Below are positions 56,330 to 64,000 of a stretch of 64,000 nt of DNA, piece by piece. The position numbers were made by a program, and so were the translations under genes. The first letter of the stretch is position 1. Every line of letters begins with the position of its first letter. Under the pieces are notes generated by a model that searched no databases, was not told the origin of the DNA, and saw only the letters and a list, made by a program, of their open reading frames with translations. This DNA is from Trichormus sp. NMC-1 (GTDB lineage Bacteria > Cyanobacteriota > Cyanobacteriia > Cyanobacteriales > Nostocaceae), in assembly GCF_001858025.1 (NCBI RefSeq), contig NZ_LZQD01000004.1, positions 103,861-167,860 of the forward strand, given 5' to 3'.

Positions 56330-56650
56330 ATGTCGATTTATGTAGGCAACCTCTCTTATGAAGTTACCCAAGATACCTTATCTGCTGTATTCGCAGAATA
56401 TGGTTCTGTAAAACGTGTTCAGTTACCTACTGACCGTGAAACAGGACAACTGAGAGGTTTTGGTTTTGTGGAAATGGGTACAGAAGCTGAAGAAACAGCT
56501 GCAATTGACGCGCTTGATGGCGCTGAATGGATGGGACGTGACTTGAAAGTCAACAAGGCTAAACCCAGAGAAGACAGAGGTTCTTCAGGTGGTGGCGGCC
56601 GTGGTGGCTACGGTGGCGGTGGCGGTGGCGGTTCTCGTAACCGTTACTAG
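56330..56650 (+). CDS. RbpA-type RNA-binding protein (RRM plus glycine-rich tail)
   Basis: A 106-residue protein. The RRM covers residues 1-82, with RNP2 IYVGNLSY at 3-10 and RNP1 RGFGFVEM at 43-50. The tail is GSSGGGGRGGYGGGGGGGS. Cyanobacteria use this family as cold-induced RNA chaperones and mRNA-localising proteins at thylakoids. Upstream is a 230-base leader with the hairpin described; downstream, at 56715, is a clear terminator. Confidence 0.93.
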   Translation: MSIYVGNLSYEVTQDTLSAVFAEYGSVKRVQLPTDRETGQLRGFGFVEMGTEAEETAAIDALDGAEWMGRDLKVNKAKPREDRGSSGGGGRGGYGGGGGGGSRNRY

Positions 56651-56714
56651 AAATAATAGACGCAAGTCTTTTAGCTAAAGCATCGGTTTTAGTAACCTAA
56701 TTGAATTTAGAAAT

Positions 56715-56743
56715 GGCTCAGGTATTAATACTTGAGCCTTTTT
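56715..56743 (+). terminator. rho-independent terminator after the RNA-binding protein gene
   Basis: ggctcaggtatt pairs with aatacttgagcc over 12 bp with one G-T wobble, followed by ttttt. Confidence 0.85.
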
Positions 56744-56767
56744 GATGAGTTATTGACTAGTTTATAA

Positions 56768-57796
56768 TTATGCTTCGGGAGAAACTTGGACAATTAATTT
56801 TCCCATTTTATTCCCATCAAAAAGTTTGAGAATCGCCTTGGGAGCATTTTCTAATCCCTCGACAATCTCCTGATTGTATTTTATTTTCCCCTCTTGTATC
56901 CATTGTCCGATTTCCCGAAAAGCAGCATTCCATTGCTGAACATAATCAGAGACAATAAAACCTTGTACCAGCACACGCTTCATTAAAATCTGGCTGAAAT
57001 TATAGGGGCCAGGTACAGGTTCTTGAGAATTATAAGTGGAAATCAAACCACATAAGGGAATGCGTGCATTTAAATTGACTTGTGTCAAAACAGCATCAAG
57101 AATTGCACCACCAACATTCTCGAAATAGATATCAATTCCATTGGGACATGATTTTGCTAAAGCGGGGATTAAATCGGCGGTTTGATAGTTAATTGCAGCA
57201 TCAAAACCGAGTTCTTCCAACAACCATTGACATTTCTCGTCGGAACCGGTGATTCCCACCACACGACAACCTTTAATTTTGGCAATTTGTCCAACTATAG
57301 AACCAACTGCACCAGAGGCTGCTGATACAACTACAGTTTCTCCAGCTTGGGGTTTTCCGATATCCAGCAAACCAAAATAAGCTGTACAGCCAATAAAGCT
57401 GAGGGGCCCCATAAAGGCTATGAGAGGAACGGGTAAAGGTGTCGGTAGTTTGATCAGGGAAAGGAGGTTTGGAGGGGAAATTAGGGCGTAATCTTGCCAT
57501 CCTAGCAGCCCCGAAACCATATCCCCTGGTTGAAAGTTGGCATTTTTGGATTCTTCAACTACACCCAAAACTAAACCACGCATTACTTCCCCAAGTTGCA
57601 CAGGTGGCATATACTGTGGTCTATCGCTCATCCAAATGCGATGGGTAGGATCTAGGGAAAGATAGATATTGCGTACCAGTACCTCACCATCTTCAAGGCT
57701 GGGAATTGGTTCTTCCCGATACTCAAAATCACTTTCTTTGATGTCACCTACAGGACGTGCAGCCAAGCGCCACTGACGATTTATCGATTTTTGCAT
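56768..57796 (-). CDS. zinc-free MDR-family NADP-dependent oxidoreductase
   Basis: A 342-residue medium-chain reductase of the leukotriene B4 dehydrogenase/2-alkenal reductase branch (CurA-like). Segments: LSLDPTHRIWMS, VVVSAASGAVGSIVGQIAK with the dinucleotide-binding A-x-G-x-x-G, ENVGGAILDAVL. No zinc ligands. It probably detoxifies reactive carbonyls or enones using NADPH. Start MQKSINRQWRLAARP. Tail to tail with the RNA-binding protein gene. Confidence 0.93.
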   Translation of the reverse strand: MQKSINRQWRLAARPVGDIKESDFEYREEPIPSLEDGEVLVRNIYLSLDPTHRIWMSDRPQYMPPVQLGEVMRGLVLGVVEESKNANFQPGDMVSGLLGWQDYALISPPNLLSLIKLPTPLPVPLIAFMGPLSFIGCTAYFGLLDIGKPQAGETVVVSAASGAVGSIVGQIAKIKGCRVVGITGSDEKCQWLLEELGFDAAINYQTADLIPALAKSCPNGIDIYFENVGGAILDAVLTQVNLNARIPLCGLISTYNSQEPVPGPYNFSQILMKRVLVQGFIVSDYVQQWNAAFREIGQWIQEGKIKYNQEIVEGLENAPKAILKLFDGNKMGKLIVQVSPEA

Positions 57797-58043
57797 AAAT
57801 TTGAGTTTGCGTTGAGTTTGCGTGTTTTAAAAAACAAAAGCATCTATCACTGTGAATACTTTGGCAGATTGGCAGGTATGTTTGGAAAAACTCATCATAA
57901 TAATGGGGCAGTGGATAATGTCGTATCCTGTGGAATACTGATTATTTGCATCAGGCATTTCGTGAAATGGTGTCAGCGCTAAATTGGTCACAAAATGCTA
58001 ATTTGGGAAAATATGAGTGATTTGTATTTCCCTAAATCTACCA

Positions 58044-58964
58044 ATGCCTTATCTTACCACTGCCGGAGAAATTCGTTCTCTAATCGCTAAATATACCAAA
58101 GCTAAGACTCTGTGGATAGATACAGAAGTTGCTGACTATAAAAGTCGTAATCCGAGGTTATCGCTGATTCAGATATTGGATAATCCTCATGATATGACCG
58201 GCAATAATGTTTATATTTTGGATGTCTTAGATCAGCCTGATGTGATTGCCGATTTTACGCTGCAAATTATGTTTAATTCGGCTATCGAAAAAGTTTTTCA
58301 TAATGCTAGTTATGATCTAAGACTTTTAGGAAGTAAAAAAGCTAAAAATATTACTTGCACTTTAGAAATGGCTAAAAAAATCCCTTATTATCTGCTGCCA
58401 TTACCTAATTATCAACTTAAAACTCTGGCTACTGCACTTTGTAATTTTCATAATATTGATAAACAAGAACAAAGCGGTGATTGGGGAATAAGACCTTTAA
58501 CTGAAGACCAGATAGAGTATGCTTACTTTGATTGCATTTATTTAGCTCAAGTACACTTGCAGTTATTGTCTTTAAATTCCCAAATCAGCTTAGATCCGGC
58601 AAGGGAAGATTTAGCAACACTTTCTGAAAGATATACAAAAATTGAACAGCAGCGAAAGCTAATAAATTCGGAATTTGATTATTTACAAGAACGTTTAAAG
58701 AAAGCAATGCAATTTCAAAATATTTCCGAGAATGAATATTGTCAACTCAGCCATTATGACCGCAAATCTGTAAAAGTAAAGTTTAGCGAATTGGTTAAAT
58801 TGGTGGAAACTCAAGATGTTGATTTAGATTTTCCGATTACTCTGACTGAGAAATTGCAAAAAGATTTAGGGAGAAATTTGGAACAATTAGATGTAGATAT
58901 TGAAAAAACTACTGTTTGGCGAATAATTGCTAAGAATCAGGAAAATGAAGTTAATAATGAGTAA
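58044..58964 (+). CDS. RNase D-type 3'-5' exonuclease
   Basis: A 306-residue protein with the DEDDy motifs: WIDTEVADYKSR (Asp, Glu), 'KVFHNASYDLRLLG' (Asp) and 'IEYAYFDCIYLAQVH' (Tyr-x-x-x-Asp). The second half (210-306) is a helical, basic region in place of the HRDC domain of the enterobacterial enzyme. Probably tRNA or rRNA 3'-end processing. I use the ATG at 58044; the open frame reaches back to 58017, but those residues do not fit the family. Confidence 0.88.
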   Translation: MPYLTTAGEIRSLIAKYTKAKTLWIDTEVADYKSRNPRLSLIQILDNPHDMTGNNVYILDVLDQPDVIADFTLQIMFNSAIEKVFHNASYDLRLLGSKKAKNITCTLEMAKKIPYYLLPLPNYQLKTLATALCNFHNIDKQEQSGDWGIRPLTEDQIEYAYFDCIYLAQVHLQLLSLNSQISLDPAREDLATLSERYTKIEQQRKLINSEFDYLQERLKKAMQFQNISENEYCQLSHYDRKSVKVKFSELVKLVETQDVDLDFPITLTEKLQKDLGRNLEQLDVDIEKTTVWRIIAKNQENEVNNE

Positions 58965-58988
58965 TACAGCATTTCCCGGTGTTATGAG

Positions 58989-59037
58989 GTACAAGAACCC
59001 CACCCCCAACCCCCTCCCCGCAAGCGATGAGGGGGCT
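58989..59037. repeat. dispersed C-rich repeat, copy 2
   Basis: gaaccccacccccaaccccc followed by tccccgcaagcgatgagggg: the same family as 29275-29312. Confidence 0.7.
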
Positions 59038-59109
59038 AAGATGTACTTCATAAGAGCGGAAACCGCTGTATGTAAATATTACTATTTGATTTTTTTATTA
59101 GGGGTTTAG

Positions 59110-59421
59110 CCTTCTTAAAATCTTACTTGTGGAGGCAGGTAATAATTTGTACTAATAAAAATTGAAGATGTCCATAAACCATATAAGAAATGTAGTTAAA
59201 TGCACAATTTATTAATTTAAAACTGAAGGTGTTTATACATTAAATTTACAATTTAATGGTTAAATTTTGAAAAAGCTTTTAATTAAAAATAACAAGATTT
59301 AGATGATGAAAACTTGTTAATTATATTAAGGCTTTCAGCAAAAGTTAAAATTGTAGTGGAGTGAAATTAATAGATTGTGGGCATAATTTTCTCCAGGTGT
59401 GAATGCGGTTTATAAAAATTT
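59110..59421. other. AT-rich spacer without gene
   Basis: About 310 bases, over 75 percent A+T by eye, no frame of interest on either strand. Carries the promoter of the TPR-protein gene; I see nothing else. Confidence 0.5.
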
Positions 59422-60261
59422 ATGAAATGGCAGTTATTGACACAAAAAAGACAAGTCTTAGGTAGAGTATTCACTATCGCAGTGGTTGCTGGTTTAAGTG
59501 GAATTTTATCCAGTTCTTGCAGTAGAAGTCCCGATGTATTGGTGACAGAAGTGGGAGTCAGTCCTCCTAATCGTCGTACAGCTAAAACAACCAAAGCCGG
59601 AGACTTTTATATTCAAGGACAGAATCAGCACGCTAAAGGCAACTCCCAAGCGGCTATTGCTGCCTATAGTAGGTCGATTAGCCTCAATTCTCAATATGCG
59701 CCGGCGTTCAAAAGTCGGGGATTGGCGTATTTTGATATTGGTAACAAAGAAGGTGCGATCGCTGATTATAATAAAGCTTTGCGTCTCAATCCCAATGATG
59801 CCGAGACTTACAACAATCGCGCCAATGCCCTGGCATCTTTGGGAGATCAACAAAAAGCGATCGCAGATTACAATGAAGCTATTCGTCTAGCCCCTAACTA
59901 CGCGGAAGCCTACAATAATCGCGGAAATGCCCGCGCTACCCGAGGAGACGCAAACGGGGCGCTGGAGGACTACACGCAAGCCATTCGTATTGATTCCAAT
60001 TATTCTATTGCCTACAATAATCGGGGCAATACTTACGCAGCTAGGGGAGAACAACAAAAAGCGATCGCAGATTACAATGAAGCTATTCGCCTCAATCCTA
60101 ACTTTGGTCCTGCTTACAATAATCGCGGCAACGCCTTTGCAGCTACTGGAGACAAGCGAGGAGCGTTAAAAGACTTACAACGGGCAGCAGCTATTTTTGA
60201 CAAAGAAGGAAACAAAGACTTATATCAACAAGTAATGAAGAATATCCAAGAACTGAGGTAA
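59422..60261 (+). CDS. TPR-repeat protein, probable lipoprotein
   Basis: A 279-residue protein. N-terminal basic residues, hydrophobic FTIAVVAGLSGILSSSC with a possible lipobox ending at Cys33 (an imperfect L-S-S-S-C). Then six 34-residue TPR units (AIAAYSRSISLNSQYAPAF, AIADYNKALRLNPNDAETY, AIADYNEAIRLAPNYAEAY, ALEDYTQAIRIDSNYSIAY ...), the second-position D-Y and N-N-R-G/A consensus typical of cyanobacterial TPRs. Role: protein scaffold at the membrane, by inference. A 7-bp repeat follows the stop. Confidence 0.88.
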   Translation: MKWQLLTQKRQVLGRVFTIAVVAGLSGILSSSCSRSPDVLVTEVGVSPPNRRTAKTTKAGDFYIQGQNQHAKGNSQAAIAAYSRSISLNSQYAPAFKSRGLAYFDIGNKEGAIADYNKALRLNPNDAETYNNRANALASLGDQQKAIADYNEAIRLAPNYAEAYNNRGNARATRGDANGALEDYTQAIRIDSNYSIAYNNRGNTYAARGEQQKAIADYNEAIRLNPNFGPAYNNRGNAFAATGDKRGALKDLQRAAAIFDKEGNKDLYQQVMKNIQELR

Positions 60262-60288
60262 TAATTCGTAATTCGTAATTCGTAATTA
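60262..60288. repeat. 7-bp tandem repeat (taattcg)
   Basis: Three-plus copies of the heptamer taattcg, as at 2911-2944, placed in the same way directly at a stop codon. It is followed by a C-rich cgcgtctccgcg... stretch (60350-60404), another short-repeat family. Confidence 0.9.
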
Positions 60289-60407
60289 GAAGAGTTACCT
60301 CTCACCTGTCATATCAAGTCCGGTTAATTGCTGATCAAAAAAATTATCCGCGTCTCCGCGTCTCTCCCTCCCCGCGTCCTCATCTCCCCGCGTCTCCCCA
60401 TCTCCTT

Positions 60408-62063
60408 TTATTCTTCAATAATTGGGGTGCGTAAATCTTCTACCAAAGCCTGAATTTCGGCTGATGGAGGTGGGGTAAAACGAGAAACTACGAGGGTGAC
60501 AATAAAGTTGATAATCATCCCTAATGTACCAATTCCTTCAGCCGAAACTCCAAAAAACCAAGGTGTCATCCCAGTAAATTTCACGCCGACGATGTAGATA
60601 ATTGTAAATATCAAACCTGTTAACATTCCGGCAATAGCGCCTTGGGAATTGGTGCGTTTATCGAAAATCCCCAAAAATATCACCGGGAAAAAACTAGCAG
60701 CAGCTAAACCAAAAGCAAAAGCTACCACTTCACTCACAAAACCCGGTGGATTTACTCCAAAATATCCAGCCAGAACGAGGGCAAAACCAACTACAACCCG
60801 CCCTACAAATACCCGTTTTTCTTCTGAAGCTGTGGAATCAAAAATGCGGTAATAAACATCATGGGCAACGGAACTAGAAATTACTAATAATAACCCCGAT
60901 GCTGTGGATAAAGCAGCCGCTAAACCACCAGCCGCAACTAAAGCAATTACCCAAGGGGGAAGGTTAGCAACTTCTGGGGTAGAAAGAACAATGATATCTT
61001 TATCAATTGTAATTTCGTTGGTTTCTTTATTCGGAGTTAACTGCAAACGTCCATCTTTATTTTTATCTTCAAAAGCCAGAAGTTTGGTTTTTTCCCATTT
61101 ATTTACCCAATCAGATTTCTGTACTTCGGCAATTGTTTGATTATGCAAAGTAGTAATTAGATTATAACGAGAAAACATCCCGACTGCGGGGGCGGTGGTG
61201 TAGAGAATGGCGATAAATAATAATGCCCAACCAGCAGAATACCGGGCTGTACGCACACTTTTAACTGTGTAAAACCGGACGATAATATGAGGTAAACCGG
61301 CAGTTCCTACCATCAAAGCAATGGTGATGAATAGGACATCTAACATTGACTTATTGGCAAAGGGCTGGGTATATTCTTTAAAGCCTAAGTCAAGTTGAAT
61401 GAGGTTGAGTTTATCAGCAATATCGCTGGTGGTAAAAGCCAGTTGGGGAATAGGATTACCAGTCAGTTTGTATGCGATCGCAATTGCCGGAATTAAGTAT
61501 GCGAAAATCAATACAACATACTGGGCTACTTGTGTCCAGGTAATGCCTTTCATTCCTCCCAAAACCGCAAAAAAGCCGACAATGATCATGCCGATAATCA
61601 CGCCGGTATTCACGTCTACTTGTAAAAAACGGCTAAAGACAATACCCACACCCCGCATTTGTCCAGCGACGTATGTGAGAGAAACGAAAATGGCTGCAAC
61701 TACTGCCACCAAACGGGCTATATTAGAGTCGTAGCGATCGCCTACAAAATCGGGAACTGTGTATTTACCAAATTTCCGCAGATAAGGCGCTAATAATAAT
61801 GCTAGTAAAACATAGCCCCCAGTCCAACCCATCAAATAAATAGAACCGTCATATCCCAAAAACGAAATCAACCCGGCCATGGAAATAAACGAAGCCGCAG
61901 ACATCCAATCAGCTGCCGTAGCCGCACCATTTGCAATTGAAGGTATTCCTTGACCGGCAATAAAAAAGTCTTTAGTATTTTCTACTCTAGATTGCCAACC
62001 AATATAAATATAGAGGACAAAAGAAAGTCCAACTAATACAATCGTCCAAATTTCAACTGACAC
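60408..62063 (-). CDS. sodium:solute symporter (acetate-type, VC_2705 subfamily)
   Basis: A 551-residue SSS-family transporter with about 13 membrane helices. Signature segments GQGIPSIANGAATAADWMSAASFISMAGLI, RFGKYTVPDFVGDRY-like (LRKFGKYTVPDFVGDRYD), 'GRVVVGFALVLAGYF' and a hydrophilic insert of about 55 residues (near 305-360, LTPNKETNEITIDKDII) that is typical of the VC_2705 branch. It imports a small carboxylate, such as acetate, with sodium. The DUF4212 gene lies directly upstream. Confidence 0.92.
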   Translation of the reverse strand: MSVEIWTIVLVGLSFVLYIYIGWQSRVENTKDFFIAGQGIPSIANGAATAADWMSAASFISMAGLISFLGYDGSIYLMGWTGGYVLLALLLAPYLRKFGKYTVPDFVGDRYDSNIARLVAVVAAIFVSLTYVAGQMRGVGIVFSRFLQVDVNTGVIIGMIIVGFFAVLGGMKGITWTQVAQYVVLIFAYLIPAIAIAYKLTGNPIPQLAFTTSDIADKLNLIQLDLGFKEYTQPFANKSMLDVLFITIALMVGTAGLPHIIVRFYTVKSVRTARYSAGWALLFIAILYTTAPAVGMFSRYNLITTLHNQTIAEVQKSDWVNKWEKTKLLAFEDKNKDGRLQLTPNKETNEITIDKDIIVLSTPEVANLPPWVIALVAAGGLAAALSTASGLLLVISSSVAHDVYYRIFDSTASEEKRVFVGRVVVGFALVLAGYFGVNPPGFVSEVVAFAFGLAAASFFPVIFLGIFDKRTNSQGAIAGMLTGLIFTIIYIVGVKFTGMTPWFFGVSAEGIGTLGMIINFIVTLVVSRFTPPPSAEIQALVEDLRTPIIEE

Positions 62064-62072
62064 TAATTATCC

Positions 62073-62327
62073 TCACTTTTTGATATTATATTTGCGGTCT
62101 AATTTATCCATTTGGAAGGCATAAGTAAAAATCAATACCACAAAAACCAAAATTGATCCTTGCTGCGCCATCCAAAAGCCAAAGGGAACACCAAAAAAGC
62201 GAATTGCATTTAATGGTTGAACCAATAAAATACTAAAAACTAGGGACACTAAAGCCCAAACAATTAAAAGATTTCTAATTAAGGTGGTGTTAGCACGCCA
62301 ATAAGCGCGACGCTGATCTTCGTCCAT
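62073..62327 (-). CDS. DUF4212 small membrane subunit of the symporter
   Basis: An 84-residue protein: 'YWRANTTLIRNLLIVWALVSLVFSILLV' helix, 'FGVPFGFWMAQQGSILVFVVLIFTYAFQM' helix and a basic end. Two transmembrane segments. DUF4212 proteins are encoded directly upstream of VC_2705-type symporters, here with a 9-base gap. The pair is one operon. Confidence 0.93.
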   Translation of the reverse strand: MDEDQRRAYWRANTTLIRNLLIVWALVSLVFSILLVQPLNAIRFFGVPFGFWMAQQGSILVFVVLIFTYAFQMDKLDRKYNIKK

Positions 62328-62781
62328 TTTTCTTTTATCATCATTGCATCACAGATAATATCAGCAAGTCGAGATAATGCCGTTTTATTTTGGCGTTTTT
62401 TTTGTTAAGTTTTCTATAGTTATTAAGTAGCTCGTTGTATTTTTTATGGCGATTTGTGGGTAAGTTTAATACATCTTTTTTTGTCTCACGCAGAGACGCA
62501 GAGGCGCAAAGGAAGAGAGAAGGAGAGAAGACAATGAAAGCCAACTTTGATTAATTTTATTGTTGGGTTACGCTTCGCTTAACTCTTGTTCATTATTCGA
62601 TTGAATTTGACTATGTGTTTGGGGATTAGGCTGCTTAATTTATAAATTATTCCTAGTATTAAGACATCGCTAAACCTGCATTTATCACCCCACATCATCA
62701 TTTTTATAGTAAGAGAATCACCTAATTATAGTGTTATTATAAAAATAATACGTAATTAACTTCTAGTAGTAAAGTCTCATA
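62328..62781. other. 450-base spacer with short repeats
   Basis: Contains a gtctcacgcagagacgcaga...ggcgcaaagg element, the complement of the 'ctttgcgtctttgcgtgag' words at 5104-5140 and 49319-49391. The rest is AT-rich. No believable gene on either strand. Confidence 0.5.
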
Positions 62782-63009
62782 ATGGAAAATAAAACCATGA
62801 AAAATAAAGAATTTTATGTAGTAATTGAAAGAGATGAAGATGGTATGTATATCGGTGAAGTTCCTCAACTTAAAGCTTGTTACAGTCAAGGAGAAACTAT
62901 TGATGAACTGATGAAAAATATTAGAGAAGTTATTGAAATGTGTGTAGAAGAATTAGAAGAGGAATTAACTACAGAATTTGTTGGCGTGCAAAAGATAGTA
63001 TTATCATGA
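62782..63009 (+). CDS. hicB: HicB antitoxin
   Basis: A 75-residue HicB-type protein: EFYVVIERDEDGMYIGEVPQLKACYSQGETIDELMKNIREVIEMCVEEL, the partial RNase H fold of HicB antitoxins. A second start at 62797 (MKNKEFY) is also possible. The stop overlaps the ATG of hicA as ATGA. Intact although its toxin is interrupted. By family knowledge it also represses the operon. Confidence 0.88.
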   Translation: MENKTMKNKEFYVVIERDEDGMYIGEVPQLKACYSQGETIDELMKNIREVIEMCVEELEEELTTEFVGVQKIVLS

Positions 63010-63221
63010 CAAAGCTACCAACAATTACAGGAGAATAATTAATTGCTGCACTAGAAAAAGCTGGTTTTTATATAGTGAGACAAAAGGGTAGTCATGTGAG
63101 AATGAAGCATGAAGATAATCGAGTTGTTTCTATTCCTTGTCATAGTGGTAAAACTATCGGAAAAGGTCTATTATTAAAAATAATTCGGGATGCAGATTTA
63201 ACTAAAGATGAACTGATATAA
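63006..63221 (+). pseudogene. hicA: hicA toxin gene with in-frame stop at codon 11
   Basis: The frame MTKLPTITGE-stop-LIAALEKAGFYIVRQKGSHVRM...SGKTIGKGLLLKIIRDADL is HicA from end to end: the double-stranded-RNA-binding-like fold with catalytic His in KGSHV and the GKG-LL-KIIRDA motif. The only fault is a TAA at codon 11 (63036-63038), where the family has Glu or Lys, one substitution away. Translation may not resume usefully because the next ATG follows the catalytic His. Confidence 0.85.
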
Positions 63222-63313
63222 CTTTTAAATTAGTTGTCTTGTTTAGCCCCATGACTTGTTGAATCAATCTTAATTTTTTATAAAAGATTTAATTCAAAAA
63301 TCAGGGATATTAA

Positions 63314-63832
63314 TCATCTTTTTCCTAACTTCCAATCTTCACCACCAGGTAACTGAGTTAAATAATCATCAATCACCGCTGGTAATTCCTTGATTGAGTA
63401 ATTATATGTCAAGTTTAACAGAATTTGAGATTGATTTAATATCTCCAATTTATCAACCATTTCTGTTAATTGAAATGGACTATAAATACCATTCATTACT
63501 TCATCACTGGCTTCCCGAATAGCCTCCTCAAATTCATCTTCTAATATTAATTGCCACTCATCTATTTTGATGTAGTAAGATGTTTTATTATCTTGTAAAT
63601 TAATTTTTTTTATTTCTCTGATTGAACTGCGAATTGAATTTGCCCAAGAATTAGTTAATCGTTTTTCTACCTGATTTTTAATTAAATGAATTATTAATCT
63701 CACTAAAAAAGATTGAATATTTCTTAAAATCGCTTGTCTACCCATTCCCTCTAACTCATCTACAATCGCTAAAGCATCAGTGTAACGCTGTTCTAAAATG
63801 CTATTTCTGAGGTCTATTAATTCCTGTGTCAT
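63314..63832 (-). CDS. DUF29 protein
   Basis: A 172-residue protein of DUF29, a family numerous in cyanobacteria. It starts MTQELIDLRNSILEQRYTDALAIVDELEGMGRQAILRNIQSFLVRLIIHLIKNQVEKR; the 'L-R-x-x-I-L-E/D...A' N-terminus and the later WQLILEDEFEEAIREASDEV are DUF29 signatures. All-helical. Function unknown; often found with mobile or regulatory genes. Confidence 0.85.
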   Translation of the reverse strand: MTQELIDLRNSILEQRYTDALAIVDELEGMGRQAILRNIQSFLVRLIIHLIKNQVEKRLTNSWANSIRSSIREIKKINLQDNKTSYYIKIDEWQLILEDEFEEAIREASDEVMNGIYSPFQLTEMVDKLEILNQSQILLNLTYNYSIKELPAVIDDYLTQLPGGEDWKLGKR

Positions 63833-63914
63833 TGCTTTATTAACCTCACAGTAACAATATTTTTATATTAACATATAGGGTTTAGCATTGCTAAACCCCT
63901 ACAAAATCAATTAA

Positions 63915-64000
63915 TTAACTAACAACAACTGACTTTTTACTGTAATATTCAGTTTGAGCATAAACGCTAATTACAGTATCACCTATTAATTCCTGTGTCA
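63915..64000 (-). pseudogene. partial DUF29-like 5' end at window edge
   Basis: On the minus strand the last bases read (M)TQELIGDTVISVYAQTEYY...VVS-stop, with MTQELI identical to the start of the gene at 63832 (the DNA ttaattcctgtgtca is duplicated). The frame would be only 28 codons. It looks like a duplicated start of a DUF29 gene or a short gene whose ATG is just outside. Confidence 0.35.

Noticed and set aside
57791..57982. Plus-strand 63-codon frame before the RNase D gene
   Set aside because: Irregular composition (Cys/His-rich), no ribosome site, overlaps the start of the MDR gene.
62341..62544. Minus-strand 67-codon frame upstream of the DUF4212 gene
   Set aside because: Its middle is a dispersed gcagagacgcagaggcgc repeat; no family and no ribosome site.

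Overview
The window is a chromosomal segment of a filamentous, probably heterocyst-forming cyanobacterium (Nostocales; Anabaena/Dolichospermum/Nostoc-like). The evidence is frequent GCGATCGC (HIP1) octamers, 7-bp tandem repeats between genes, low GC, the cyanobacterial arginine dihydrolase/ornithine cyclodeaminase AgrE, xisH/xisI-type genes, an RbpA-type RNA-binding protein, DUF1400 hydrolase and a PCP_red mini-protein. I assigned everything by reading the sequence; no database search was run.

Layout. 0-8 kb: an IS200/IS605 remnant, a RluE-like pseudouridine synthase, an exported alpha/beta hydrolase, Uma2 and DUF2726 nuclease-like genes, a TPP riboswitch with thiC, a PCP_red mini-protein and an Rpn/DUF4351 protein. 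8-11.7 kb: a type II restriction-modification pair whose nuclease frame is broken at a T8 run, a VapBC-like pair, and a DUF433/DUF5615 pair with a broken toxin; pyrE follows. 13.09-19.77 kb: an integrative element in a CAT-anticodon tRNA gene. It has 30-bp direct repeats at its ends, a tyrosine integrase, a P4-type primase/SF3 helicase, a ribbon-helix-helix protein, a highly structured non-coding RNA resembling a solo HEARO/omega RNA, and a repeat-dense, origin-like zone.

20-30 kb is mostly core: exported protein, CNNM/CorC-type membrane protein, queC, Gfo/Idh dehydrogenase, DedA, a chromosomal ParM-like/partner pair, CPBP protease, DUF3326 and a ferredoxin. 30-40 kb is accessory: BrnTA, an HNH nuclease, a second DUF433/DUF5615 pair (toxin degenerate), acnB, xisH (nonsense) and xisI, an NB-ARC ATPase, a repeat protein with two identical 144-bp units, and an AbrB/PIN pair. 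40-51.5 kb: ureidoglycolate lyase-like protein, pyrG, two tandem amidases separated by 138-bp repeats, DUF2085, Uma2, orphan antitoxins and agrE.

51.9-54.4 kb holds a compact overlapping three-gene cassette (AAA ATPase, PD-(D/E)XK-like protein, small helical protein) that looks like a defence module. 54.5-64 kb: a beta-propeller/RTX protein, an RNA-binding protein whose ribosome binding site lies inside a perfect 9-bp stem, an MDR oxidoreductase, RNase D, a TPR protein, a sodium:solute symporter with its DUF4212 partner, hicB with a nonsense-mutated hicA, and DUF29 proteins.

A theme across the window is that the toxin or nuclease member of several two-gene modules is broken while the antitoxin, methylase or partner is intact. 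Two of the lesions lie in homopolymer runs, so sequencing error must be excluded there first.
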